This document shows, one piece after another, positions 17,113-25,953 of a stretch of DNA of 64,000 bases. The DNA is from Microbispora oryzae. Its GTDB lineage: Bacteria > Actinomycetota > Actinomycetes > Streptosporangiales > Streptosporangiaceae. The stretch's first letter is position 1, and each line of letters starts with the position of its first letter. The translations under genes were made by a program, and so were the position numbers. Below the pieces are notes generated by a model that made no database searches, was not told the origin of the DNA, and worked only from the letters and a program-made list of their open reading frames with translations. The DNA lies in the NCBI RefSeq assembly GCF_017896165.1, contig NZ_JAFCNB010000020.1, forward strand, positions 1 through 64,000, given 5' to 3'.

Positions 17113-19524
17113 TGCGTACCGTCTTCCTCGCGTCGCTGCGCATCCACATCCGTAGGTATGTCGCAGCGGCGATCGCCGTCGCCGTCGCGGTCGCCTTCGT
17201 CGTCGTGGTCGGCGTGCTCACGTCCGGGGCGTATAGCGGTCTCATGGACGGCCTGGGGGCGCCGTACCGCGATGCCGACCACGTGGTCTCGGCGGCGGGG
17301 TGGCCATCGTCAGAGCTGGACCCGAAGGCCGCGATCGCATTCACCGAGCGACACGGTGAGAACGCGGCCGCGACCGGCCGGGCAACGCTGCCGGTGCGCG
17401 CGGGCGGCGGGCGGCTCTCCGAAGCGACCGTGGGGCCGATCGCCACCTTGGAGGAGTGGCGCTGGCAGGAGCTCAGCTCGGGGCGCTTCCCAGCACGCAC
17501 GGGGGAGGCGGTGGTGGACGTGTATTTCGCCCTGGCCGCGAATATCGCGGTCGGTGACCGGCTTCGGATCGGCGAGGGCGCCGCCGCGCGCGACGTAGGA
17601 GTGGTCGGTCTCGTGGAGTCGCCCTCGCCCCCGGCCCAGGCCTCGATGTACGTCACCTGGCCGCAGTTGCTGCAGTGGCGCGACCACCTCCATCTGACCG
17701 CGGTGGCGGTGCGCGGGGAGGTAGGTCAGCTCCCGGCAGGCGCCAAGGCGCAGTCGCCGGAGGGGTTCGCCGCCGAGCGGCTGACCTATGTCCAGAACAG
17801 GGTGGACAGCTTGTCGGTGATGCTGCTGTTGTTCGCCGGAATCGCGCTCTTCGTCTCGGTACTGGTCATCGCGAACACCTTCTCCATCCTGTTCGCGCAA
17901 CGACTCCGCGACTTCGCACTGCTGCGCTGCATCGGCGCGACCCGGCGGCAGGTGGTGCGTTCGGTACGCCGAGAGGCGGCCGTCGTCGGGGTGCTCGCGT
18001 CGCTAACTGGGACACTGGCCGGTATCGGCGTCGGCTACGGGCTGATCGCGCTGATCAGCGCCCTCTCGCCCACCGTCCCAATGGGCGCCGCCGAGCTGCC
18101 CATGCTCTGGCTCCTCGGGGGGGTTCGCCGTCGGCCTGGTGGTCACCATGGTCGCGTCCTGGTTGCCGACCCGGCGTGTGATCCGGGTGAGCCCGCTGGC
18201 GGCGCTGCGCCCGGATGCCGCGGTCGACCTGCACACCGCCACCGGCGTGGTGCGGCTGGCGCTCGCTGCGATCCTCCTGGTCGCCGGGCTGGCCCTGCTC
18301 GGGGTGGCGATGCTCCAGGACAGTACGGCGTTGATGGTGGCAGCCGGAGGATCGGTGTTCACCGGCGTACTCCTCTTCGGGCCGGTGCTCGTTCCCCGCC
18401 TGGTCCGGATCACCGGCGCGCTGCTCGGCCCCGCCGGGCGGCTGGCGACCAAGAACGCTGTGCGCAATCCGCGGCGGACCGCCACCACCACTGCCTCACT
18501 GCTGGTCGGCGTCACCCTGACGACCGCCGTGCTCACCGGGATGGCCACGTGGCGTTCGGCGTTGGACGAGCAGATCGGCAGGGAGCACCCCATCGATGTC
18601 GCGCTCACCTCGCCCGAGGGGCAGGTCACCACTGATCTCCTCGACCGGGTACGTCGCACTCCCGGTGTGGAGCGGGCCATTCCCGTGGACGGCGCCGTGG
18701 CCCGGGTGGCCGGGCTCGACGAAGCGATCCCGGTTGTCACCGCGCCGGCCGAGGAGCAAGTGGCCCGCGACGGCGGGGCGTTCGCACGGGTCGAGCCGGG
18801 GAGGATCAGAATCGATTCCGAGGCCTTCGGCAAGGGCCTGAGTCTGCGGCCAGGTGACCGGGTCACGGTGCGCGTCGGCGACCGGCGAGCCCGGTTGCAG
18901 GTCGCCTTCGGCACCGGCTGGGGCCCGGCGGGCGTGGTCGCGCCCGAGACGCTGGCGACGCTCACCGACGCCGCCGAGCCGCACGCCATCTGGATCCGCG
19001 CCTCCTCCGACGCCGACGCGGCTCGACTCGGCGCTGACCTGGACGAGCTGGCGGATCCCGTCGGCGCGACGATCGAGAACGGGTTGCGGACCTGGGAGTC
19101 GCTGGACCAGCAGCTGGGAATCTACACCTGGTCAGCGCTCGGCCTGCTCGGCATCGCCGTCGTGATCGCCCTGATCGGGATCGCGAACACCCTGGGGCTC
19201 TCCGTACTCGAACGCGCCCGTGAACACGCGATGCTGCGCGCGCTCGGGCTCACCCGCAGGCATCTGCGGCGGATGCTGGCGGCCGAGGCAGTGCTGATGT
19301 CGGTGGTGGCCACCCTGCTCGGCACCGTGATCGGCGTCGGGTTCGCCTGGGTCGGCTACAAGACGTTCGTGACGAGGGCTCTCAGCGACGCCAGCATGCA
19401 AATCCCCTGGCTCTCACTCGGCGTCGTCGTCCTCATCGCCGGCATGGCCGGACTCCTCGCCGCTGTTCTCCCGGCACGCCGAGCCGCCCGGGTGACTCCG
19501 GCCGCAGGGCTCTCCCTCGACTGA
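17112..19524 (+). pseudogene. FtsX-like ABC permease with frameshift at a G7 run
   Basis: Two overlapping frames together encode one permease of about 800 residues with the MacB/FtsX layout. An N-terminal helix (VAAAIAVAVAVAFVVVVGVL), a periplasmic-type domain, and three helices (LLLFAGIALFVSVLVIANTF and onward) are followed by a second FtsX unit ending with LSLGVVVLIAGMAGLLAAVL and PARRAARVTPAAGLSLD. The first frame runs off near 18120 and the second resumes. The break coincides with seven G at 18117-18123. With six G the sequence reads in frame as LLGGFAVGLVVTMVASWLP. It is either a real inactivating +1 indel, phase variation, or a sequencing error. All other motifs are intact. Confidence 0.88.
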
Positions 19525-19537
19525 ACCCCTGTCAATC

Positions 19538-19571
19538 GCTTGGCCCGGCGGCTGAAGACCACCGGCCAAGC
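19538..19571. terminator. Hairpin after the ABC permease
   Basis: GCTTGGCC and GGCCAAGC arms, extended by GG/CC with one bulged C, form a stem of about 10 bp between the permease stop and the convergent epimerase gene. There is no T-run, so it may act on both strands. Confidence 0.5.
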
Positions 19572-19693
19572 GCGGCACTGTGTACGCGACGGGTCGATGC
19601 TCGGGTGCATAGACGAGTCCCTTCTTGACGATCGGACGACTCGGCGGGCTTGCTCGGTCGTGGCCGGACTCGTCGAGACTCGGGTCCTTGCCG

Positions 19694-20635
19694 TCAGCTG
19701 GCGGGGAAGTAGTGGCCGTTGTCCAGATCGGCGAGCAGCCGGGGCTGAGCGGGTTCCCAGCCGAGGGTCCGGCGGGTGACGAGGTTGGACGCCGGGTAGC
19801 TCTGCGTGACGATGTTCGCGAGGAACCCGAAGTATCCCGGCAGCACCAGTTCGTCCACGGGAACGCTCACTGCGGGCAGGCCCAGACGGCTGCCGATAGC
19901 CTCGGCGATCTCCCGGAACGGGATGCCCTCGTCGTCGACCGCGTGCCAGTATTTGCCGGCCGGGCCCTTCTCCAGCGCCAGGCGGAACAACGAGGCCACA
20001 TCGCGGATGTGCACGGCGTTCCACAGGTTCGCGCCGTCTCCGGGGTAACCGATGAAGCCCTTCTCCTTCGCGAGCGCGATCAGCGTCGGGAGGAAGCCGG
20101 CACGATCGGTCGTGCTGTGCGCGATGTTGGCGATCCGCACGACTGAAGACCGCACGCCCTGCTCGGCGAGGCCGATTACGGTGGTTTCCACGACGTTACG
20201 AGCCCGCAGGGTGCCCTTGTGCTCATCGCCGCTGGGAAGGGCCGGGTCCTCCTCGGTGGCCGTCCGCCCCAGGAATCCCTGCCCGGGCGAGCCGATGCTC
20301 CCAGCCGAGACCAGCGGCTTTCCGGTTCCCGCCAGCGCCTCGCCGTAGGCGAGCATGATCGGGATCTCGGCGGCGGCCACGGCGTGGATCCCGCCGGAGA
20401 AGAGCAGGTCTTGCCGGTGCGCGACGTGGATGACGCCGTCGGAGTCCGCAGCCGCTTCCTTGAGCCCGTCGAGATCCCCGAGGTCGCCGCGACGCACCTT
20501 CGCGCCGAGCGCGGACAGCGCCGCCGCGGCAGTGTCCGACCGGGCCAGGCCGGTGACCTCGTGCCCGGCGGCTATGAGCTCGGGGACGATGTACGAACCG
20601 GAATGGCCGGTCCCGCCAGTGACGAAAACGCGCAT
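19694..20635 (-). CDS. NAD-dependent epimerase/dehydratase family protein (extended SDR)
   Basis: A 313-residue extended short-chain dehydrogenase. The Rossmann start is FVTGGTGHSGSYIVPELIAA (TGxxGxxG-like) and an acidic DLGDLDGL turn follows. The usual YxxxK is not obvious; the middle reads LRARNVVETTVI, so it may be an atypical SDR of the NmrA/NAD(P)-binding type. The C-terminal half contains LWNAVHIRDVASLFRLALEK, typical of epimerase-like proteins. The substrate is unknown. It is 52 bases downstream of, and on the same strand as, the F420-reductase-like gene, so both are probably one operon facing away from the LysR gene. Confidence 0.85.
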   Translation of the reverse strand: MRVFVTGGTGHSGSYIVPELIAAGHEVTGLARSDTAAAALSALGAKVRRGDLGDLDGLKEAAADSDGVIHVAHRQDLLFSGGIHAVAAAEIPIMLAYGEALAGTGKPLVSAGSIGSPGQGFLGRTATEEDPALPSGDEHKGTLRARNVVETTVIGLAEQGVRSSVVRIANIAHSTTDRAGFLPTLIALAKEKGFIGYPGDGANLWNAVHIRDVASLFRLALEKGPAGKYWHAVDDEGIPFREIAEAIGSRLGLPAVSVPVDELVLPGYFGFLANIVTQSYPASNLVTRRTLGWEPAQPRLLADLDNGHYFPAS

Positions 20636-20687
20636 TCTGCTGTTCCTTATGAGTGAGGTGGCGCGAGAACTGGTGGTGCGGGTGTGC

Positions 20688-21311
20688 TCAGGGGAGAGTG
20701 CTGACGCCGAGGGCGAAGTTGAAGTCCCCCACGCCGTGGCGGGCCAGGTTGATCATCAGCAGGCCCGTCCCTTCCAGCCAGTGCGCCATCTCCAGGCCTC
20801 CGGCATCCAGGGGGCGCAACCCGAGGCTCTTGATGAACGCCGATACGCGTGCCTTGGCCCGCGCGTCGTCGCCGGCGAAGAGCACGTCCAATGGGCGTCC
20901 CAGGGCCATGACGTGGCCGAAGACGGTGTTGAACGCCTTCACGACGTGCGCGCTCGCCGGGGCGACCTTGGCGATCTCCTGCGCGGCGGAAGTGCCGTCA
21001 GGGGTGGTCAGCCCGGTGGCGTCGGTTGTCATGGGGTTGGTGATGTCGATGATGATCTTGCCGGCAAGTGCGTCCCCGTACTGGGCGACGACCGGCACCG
21101 CGCTGGCGTTCGGCACGGCGAGGATGACGATGTCGCCGGCTGGGGCGGTGCCGAATGTCCCGGCCGTGGCGCCGCCGCCGAGCGCGGCGGCCAGGTCCTT
21201 GGCCTTGGCCGCGTCGCGACCGACGACCTCGACGGCGTGGCCGCCCTCGACCGCGCGGGCGCCAACGGCGCGGCCCATACCCCCCAGGCCGATAATGCTG
21301 ATGCTGCTCAT
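20688..21311 (-). CDS. NADP oxidoreductase, F420-dependent family (Rossmann protein)
   Basis: A 207-residue single-domain dinucleotide-binding protein of the NADPH-dependent F420 reductase/NADP oxidoreductase family. It starts SISIIGLGGMGRAVGARAVE, the GxGxxG nucleotide loop, and continues with VEVVGRD, GDIVILAVP, IIIDITNP and VVKAFNTVFGHVM. It probably transfers hydride between NADP and F420 or a small substrate; the family has members with reassigned functions. It starts at ATG 21311 and precedes the epimerase-like gene. It diverges from a LysR regulator across 291 bases. A shortened paralogue lies at 24391. Confidence 0.88.
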   Translation of the reverse strand: MSSISIIGLGGMGRAVGARAVEGGHAVEVVGRDAAKAKDLAAALGGGATAGTFGTAPAGDIVILAVPNASAVPVVAQYGDALAGKIIIDITNPMTTDATGLTTPDGTSAAQEIAKVAPASAHVVKAFNTVFGHVMALGRPLDVLFAGDDARAKARVSAFIKSLGLRPLDAGGLEMAHWLEGTGLLMINLARHGVGDFNFALGVSTLP

Positions 21312-21412
21312 GGAGTGCCTGCTTTCTGGAGTGGAACATCTGGAAAGAACGCCACGCCCACCACGTTGTTGTCAACGGTTGTGTCGTCGGCGCCTTCGAA
21401 TGACGCGACGGG

Positions 21413-21428
21413 CCTGAACCAATTCAGG
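21413..21428. promoter_or_regulatory. Palindrome CCTGAA-N4-TTCAGG between oxidoreductase and lysR
   Basis: A perfect 6-bp dyad with a 4-base spacer (21413-21418, 21423-21428) lies in the 291-bp divergent region. It is the best visible candidate for a regulator site. It does not carry an exact T-N11-A LysR core, so assignment to the LysR protein is inferred from position only. The rest of the region is AT-richer and likely holds both promoters. Confidence 0.45.
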
Positions 21429-21602
21429 GCGGGCTAATTCAAAATCTCGGAACCTACTTTAAAGCCCCGATGTCGAATTATTGTTCCGGATTCGCTCCGG
21501 CCCGCCGGGTGCCTATTGAGGATTTCATTGGTCTGAGCGGGTGTCCAAGACCTATTTCAGCGATGGCGATACCCTGGAGGCATCGCCGTACCGGGGGACT
21601 CC

Positions 21603-22514
21603 ATGGATCTGGACCTGCGCAAGTTGCGCTACTTCGTCGCCGTCGCCGACCGGCTGCACTTCGGCCGCGCCGCCGATGACCTGCACATCGCACAGCCGGT
21701 GCTCAGCAGGCAGATCCGCGCGCTGGAACAGGATCTTGGCGCCCCGCTGCTGATCAGGGACAGCCACGGCGTGGCGCTGACCGACGCCGGCAGGCAATTG
21801 CTGACCGACGCCGGCCCGCTGCTGGCCTCCGCAGACGCGGTCCGCCGCCGGGTGACCGTGGCCGCGCGCGGCAGCCGGCGACTGATGGTGGGCTTCCGCG
21901 CGGGCATCACGGCCACCGCGGCGGTACGGGAGTTCGCCATCCGGCACCCGGACGTGATCGTGGACGTGCAGCGGATCGAGTCCGACGACCAGGCCGCGAT
22001 GCTGCTCGACGGCCGCATCGACGTCGGCTATGTGCGGCTGCCCATCGACGAGACCGGCCTGCGTGTCACCCCGCTGTACACCGAGCCGCGGGTGGCGGTG
22101 CTGCCCGCCGGCCACCGATTCGCCGGCAGGGAACAGATCACCGAGGCCGACCTGGCCGGCGAGCCGCTGCTCTGGCATCCCGACACAAGCACACAGCCCA
22201 CCAAGCGCCCGCACCCCAACGCCGGATACCTGGTGCGCGGGGTGGACGAGACGCTCGAACATGTCGCGGCCGGCCGGGGCATCTCGTTCCTGGCCCGTTC
22301 GACAGCCGTGTTCTACTCACACCCGGAAGTCAGCTATGTGCCCGTCACAGATCTGGCGCCCGACCAGGTGTGCCTCGCGGTGGCGGCATCGCGCACCTCA
22401 CCGGTGGTCGACGACTTCCTCGCCGCAGCTCACGCGACGGCCGAGATCACCGCGGAATGCGGGAACGATGAAATGTGGCGGCTGGCCAGCGGTGCCGCTA
22501 CTCAACACGGTTGA
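21603..22514 (+). CDS. LysR-family transcriptional regulator
   Basis: A 303-residue LysR regulator. The N-terminal winged helix is LRKLRYFVAVADRLHFGRAA followed by AQPVLSRQIRALEQDLGAPL. The effector-binding domain begins near RLMVGFRAGITATAAVREFA and includes IDVGYVRLPIDETGL, a subgroup common in Streptomyces next to redox genes. The start is ATG 21603. It diverges from the F420-reductase-like/epimerase operon and probably regulates it. The fusion-free fragment at 45925 resembles its effector domain (DAGFVRLPVDRDGL). Confidence 0.93.
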   Translation: MDLDLRKLRYFVAVADRLHFGRAADDLHIAQPVLSRQIRALEQDLGAPLLIRDSHGVALTDAGRQLLTDAGPLLASADAVRRRVTVAARGSRRLMVGFRAGITATAAVREFAIRHPDVIVDVQRIESDDQAAMLLDGRIDVGYVRLPIDETGLRVTPLYTEPRVAVLPAGHRFAGREQITEADLAGEPLLWHPDTSTQPTKRPHPNAGYLVRGVDETLEHVAAGRGISFLARSTAVFYSHPEVSYVPVTDLAPDQVCLAVAASRTSPVVDDFLAAAHATAEITAECGNDEMWRLASGAATQHG

Positions 22515-22842
22515 TCAGTTCGACCGGCAACATCAGAGCCAACAGGGGCGCCTCAGCGAAGGCGAAGGCATTGAAGTGCGACAGCGGAGGCTACGTTCGC
22601 GTACAGCGATAATCGACATCGCCGCGCGGCAGCCACTGCAGTAATGAAAGAACCTTTTTCATCCTACGGTTCCTCCGTAGTTCTCCAGCACGCGGATGAC
22701 TTTGGCGAGTCGTTCGACCCCGTGTGGGCTGACGCGGACTCTGTGCAGGATGCGCCGGTAGTTGAGCTGGGCGTTGGCGCGTTCGCCGCCGGCCGCGCCG
22801 AACTCGACGTCGTCTTCCGGTCGACGAGGCGTGATCGGGCCG
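22515..22842. other. Intergenic region with one doubtful ORF
   Basis: About 330 bases separate the LysR and TetR genes. A 77-residue minus-strand ORF (22659-22892) contains ERLAKVIRVLENYGG and overlaps the TetR 3' end; it has no recognisable family. A short hairpin CTACGG-N5-CCGTAG is near 22671-22687. Otherwise nothing definite is seen. Confidence 0.3.
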
Positions 22843-23484
22843 TCATCGGCCTCCCACCGGAACGGGAGCAGACCCGGTGGTTCCGCGGTCATCGCTGGGC
22901 TGCCGAGGAGATGACGTGGGGATGGCGTTGTCGATGAGGACGGCGGCGATGGCGGCGGCGGTGGGGAAGGCGTCGGCGTTGAGGACCCGGGTGCGGGCCG
23001 CGGCGCCGTCGATGAGCAGCGCGAGCTGCTCGCCGAGCTGTTCAGGGTCGGCGGCGCCGGCTTCGCGCGCGGTGTCGGCGAGCCGCGCGGCGACGGCTTT
23101 CTTGTAGTCGCGTGCGTATTGGGATGCGGGGTGCTCGGGGTCGTGGAGTTCGACGGCGGCGCCGATGTAGGGGCACAGGGGGGTGGGGGGGGGGATGTCG
23201 AAGGCGGCGAGGAGCCGTTCGCGGGGCGTGAGGTCGGTGCGGTCGAACACGCCGGACAGAACGGAGGGGTCGAACCGGCGCAGGTACTCGGCGACGAGTT
23301 CGTCCTTGCCGGTGAAGTGCTGGTAGGCCGTGCGCTTGGACACCTGGGCCGCCGCGCACAACTGGTCCATGCCGGTGCGGTTGATGCCCTGCTCGCGGAA
23401 CAGCTGCTGGGACGCGCTGAGGATGCGCTCGCGGGCGCCCCGCCCCCGGCGGCGGCCCTTGGGGCCCTTCTCCAACTCCGTCAT
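22843..23484 (-). CDS. TetR-family transcriptional regulator
   Basis: A 213-residue TetR repressor. The DNA-binding part is RERILSASQQLFREQGINRT, then MDQLCAAAQVSKRTAYQHFT. The C-terminal ligand domain contains PPPTPLCPYIGAAVELHDPE and QLGEQLALLIDGAAART. ATG 23484 is the only suitable in-frame start before the intergenic region, and its ribosome binding site is weak. It diverges from the SDR gene at 23629. Two copies of an 11-bp motif with a TGTACA core lie between them, so local repression and autoregulation are likely. Confidence 0.92.
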   Translation of the reverse strand: MTELEKGPKGRRRGRGARERILSASQQLFREQGINRTGMDQLCAAAQVSKRTAYQHFTGKDELVAEYLRRFDPSVLSGVFDRTDLTPRERLLAAFDIPPPTPLCPYIGAAVELHDPEHPASQYARDYKKAVAARLADTAREAGAADPEQLGEQLALLIDGAAARTRVLNADAFPTAAAIAAVLIDNAIPTSSPRQPSDDRGTTGSAPVPVGGR

Positions 23485-23514
23485 GGGTCCATGGTACGCC
23501 GGGTGGGTAACGGC

Positions 23515-23579
23515 CGGTGTACATAGCTTGCGTCCCGGCAGCCCACGCCGTACCGTAAGCACACGGATCGGTGTACATA
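23515..23579. promoter_or_regulatory. Two CGGTGTACATA repeats between tetR and SDR
   Basis: The sequence CGGTGTACATA occurs at 23515-23525 and 23569-23579, 54 bases apart, each with a TGTACA palindromic core. The second copy is close to where the SDR promoter should be. They are the likely operators of the adjacent TetR protein. Confidence 0.6.
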
Positions 23580-23628
23580 ACATCGGCATCCCTGGTGCGC
23601 ACGGCACCACCGACCGAAGGAAGCGACT

Positions 23629-24363
23629 ATGGGAAAGCTTGACGGCAAGGTCGCGGTCATCACCGGCGGCACCACCGGCATGGCGCTGGCCGGCGCGAAG
23701 CTGTTCGTCGACGAGGGAGCGCACGTCTTCATCACCGGCCGCCGCCAGGAGGCCCTGGACGAGGCCGTGAAGCAGATCGGCCGCAACGTCACCGGCGTCC
23801 AGGGCGACGCCGCCGACCTGGACGACCTGGACCGCCTGTACGACACCGTCAAGCGGGAGAAGGGAAGCCTCGACGTGCTGTGGGCCAGCGCCGGAGGGGG
23901 CGAGCCCGCCCCGCTCGGCGAGATCACCGAGGCCCAGTTCGACACCTGGTTCGGGCTCAACGCCCGCGGCACCCTGTTCACTGTCCAGAAGGCCCTTCCG
24001 CTCTTCAACGACGGCGGCTCCATCCTCATGACCGGCTCCAACGCCTCCCTCGGAGCCTTCCCCGGCTGGAGTGTCTACGCCGGCAGCAAGGCCGTCCAGC
24101 AGGCCTGGGCCCGCGTCTGGCTCAACGAGCTCAAGGACCGCCGCATCCGCGTCAACGTCCTGACCCCCGGCCAGGTCGCCACTGCCAAGCAGGAAGAGCT
24201 CTTTGACGAGGCGACCAAGCGCCAGTTCGAGTCCCTCATCCCTCGCGGCCAGATGGGCCGCCCCGACGAAATCGCCACCGCCGCTCTCTTCCTCGCCTCC
24301 GACGATTCCAGCTACGTCAACGGCATGGAACTCGTCGTCGACGGCGGCACCACCGCCATCTGA
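23629..24363 (+). CDS. Short-chain dehydrogenase/reductase (SDR)
   Basis: A 244-residue classical SDR with cofactor loop VITGGTTGMALAGAKLFVDE (TGxxxGxA-like), catalytic Ser in GSNASLG, YAGSKA as YxxxK, and the C-terminal dimer segment NGMELVVDGGTTAI. The NNAG motif is replaced by WASAGGG. It is NAD(P)H-dependent; the substrate is unknown. The start is ATG 23629 behind GAAGGAAG. It is followed 27 bases later by a truncated oxidoreductase gene and is probably repressed by the divergent TetR. Confidence 0.93.
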   Translation: MGKLDGKVAVITGGTTGMALAGAKLFVDEGAHVFITGRRQEALDEAVKQIGRNVTGVQGDAADLDDLDRLYDTVKREKGSLDVLWASAGGGEPAPLGEITEAQFDTWFGLNARGTLFTVQKALPLFNDGGSILMTGSNASLGAFPGWSVYAGSKAVQQAWARVWLNELKDRRIRVNVLTPGQVATAKQEELFDEATKRQFESLIPRGQMGRPDEIATAALFLASDDSSYVNGMELVVDGGTTAI

Positions 24364-24390
24364 AAACGCGCAACCAGGGCAGGACATCTC

Positions 24391-24882
24391 ATGAGCAACA
24401 TCAGCATCATCGGCACCGGGAATATGGCCCGCACCATCGGCGCGCGGGCGGTAGCAGGGGGCAACACCGTCGAGGTCATGGGCCGCGATCAGGCCAAGGC
24501 CGCTGACCTGGCCAAGGCTCTCGGCGGCGGCGCCACGACGGGAGAATGGGGCACCGCCCCGGCCGGGGACATCGTCATCGTGGCCCTGTTGTACGACGGT
24601 GTCGTGCCGGTCGTCGCCCAGTACGGAAGCGCTCTCGCGGGCAAGGTCATCGTCGACATCAGCAATCCCTTCAATTCCACGTTCGACGGGCTGGCCCACC
24701 GCGAGGAGACCTCGATCGCGCAGGAAGTCGCCAAGGCGGCCCCGGCCAGCGCCAGCGTGGTGAAGGCGTTCAACACCATCTTCCGTCATGTCCTGCAGAA
24801 GGGTCGGCCCGACGTCTTCATCGCTGGCGATAACGCGCAGGCCAAGGCAAGCCCACCTGGCCCCACCGCCGCCTCCTACTGA
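24391..24882 (+). pseudogene. NADP oxidoreductase (F420-dependent family), C-terminally truncated paralogue
   Basis: The first roughly 150 residues closely match the protein at 20688-21311: ISIIGTGNMARTIGARAVAG, VEVMGRD, GTAPAGDIVIVAL, VIVDISNP, VVKAFNTIFRHV. After GDNAQAKA the match stops and a short unrelated tail (SPPGPTAASY) ends the frame at 163 residues, against 207 in the paralogue. The nucleotide-binding half is intact but the final helices are missing, so it is probably non-functional or altered. It sits directly after the SDR gene and before the convergent sigma gene, where a deletion probably removed the rest. Confidence 0.75.
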
Positions 24883-24889
24883 GCGGGGC

Positions 24890-25843
24890 CTACTTCCGGG
24901 GGAGGAGGGCTACGTCGGAGACGGGGCCGAGGTGGGTGAGTTTGTCGGGGTTGACGACTGAGTGGATCGCCTGGACGACGCCGTCGGCGACGTCGAGCTC
25001 GACCACGGCGGCCACGCGTCCCTCCGCGTCGTACATCACCGCGCCCGGGCGGCCGTTGATCCAGGCCGTTCGTACGACGACGCCGAGGGCAAGGACCCGG
25101 CGCAGCCCCGCGACCAGCATCCTGCCGACGCGCGACGCCCCGGCCGCCGGTCTGGCCAGCGACTGGGCCTTGCCGCCGCCGTCGCCGTGCAGCACCACGT
25201 CCGGCGCGAGCATGCCGAGCAGCGCGTCCAGGTCGCCGCCTCCGGCCACCTCAAAGAACCTGCGGGCGAGTTCCTCGCCCTGGGCCCGCCGCGCCGGGGC
25301 CGGGACGTTGTCGCGCGCCTGCCGTCCGGCGGCGATGCGCTGCCTGGCACGGGCGAGGATCTGGCGGCAGTTCACCTCGGACTTGCCAATGATCAGCGCG
25401 ACGTCCTGGTAGCCGTACCCGAACACCTCGCGCAGCATGAGCACCGCCCGCTCCACCGGCGAGAGGGTCTCCAGCAGTACGAGGAACGCCATCGACAGCG
25501 AGTCGGCCAGCTCGGCGTGCTCGGCCGGGCCCGGATCGCCGGCGTGCGCGACGACCGGCTCGGGCAACCATTCGCCCACGTACGTCTCCCGTCGCACCCG
25601 CGCCGAGCGCAGGTGGTCGATCCCCAGCCGCGTCACCGCGGTCGTCAGGTACGCCTTCGGATCGTTGATCACGGTGCCCGCATTGCGCGCGCGGGTCAGG
25701 CCGAGGAAGGTGTCCTGCACGATGTCCTCGGCGTCGCCCACGGATCCGGTCATCCCGTAGGCGATGGAGAACAGCAGCGGCCGGTAACCGGTCACGTCCG
25801 GTTCCTCCGGCGCGGGCAGGGCGTCGGTCCCACCGGCTCGCAT
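24890..25843 (-). CDS. ECF sigma factor with SnoaL-like C-terminal domain (ECF41/SigJ type)
   Basis: A 317-residue extracytoplasmic-function sigma factor. Region 2 includes AYGMTGSVGDAEDIVQDTFL and region 4 includes LSPVERAVLMLREVFGYGY and SEVNCRQILARARQRI. A SnoaL-like domain follows (about 200-317). Two marks of the ECF41 group are visible: WLPEP in the linker and NPDKL near the end. In that group the C-terminal domain regulates the sigma factor from within instead of a separate anti-sigma factor. Targets are often neighbouring redox or CMD genes. The start is ATG 25843. A strong hairpin separates it from the upstream SDR gene on the same strand. Confidence 0.92.
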   Translation of the reverse strand: MRAGGTDALPAPEEPDVTGYRPLLFSIAYGMTGSVGDAEDIVQDTFLGLTRARNAGTVINDPKAYLTTAVTRLGIDHLRSARVRRETYVGEWLPEPVVAHAGDPGPAEHAELADSLSMAFLVLLETLSPVERAVLMLREVFGYGYQDVALIIGKSEVNCRQILARARQRIAAGRQARDNVPAPARRAQGEELARRFFEVAGGGDLDALLGMLAPDVVLHGDGGGKAQSLARPAAGASRVGRMLVAGLRRVLALGVVVRTAWINGRPGAVMYDAEGRVAAVVELDVADGVVQAIHSVVNPDKLTHLGPVSDVALLPRK

Positions 25844-25905
25844 ACCGGGGCTCACCTTCTCGTTCTCGAGTGCTTCCGTGCGACGCCCAGCAGGGTAGCC
25901 GCATG

Positions 25906-25936
25906 GCCGGCCCTCCTCGAAACGAGGGGGGCCGGC
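25906..25936. terminator. Strong hairpin between SDR and sigma factor
   Basis: Arms 25906-25919 and 25923-25936 form a 14-bp stem with one wobble position and an AAA loop. It lies just after the SDR stop (minus strand) and before the sigma factor start. It would uncouple the two genes. Confidence 0.7.
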
Positions 25937-25953
25937 GCGGCGGAGCATGGGGG

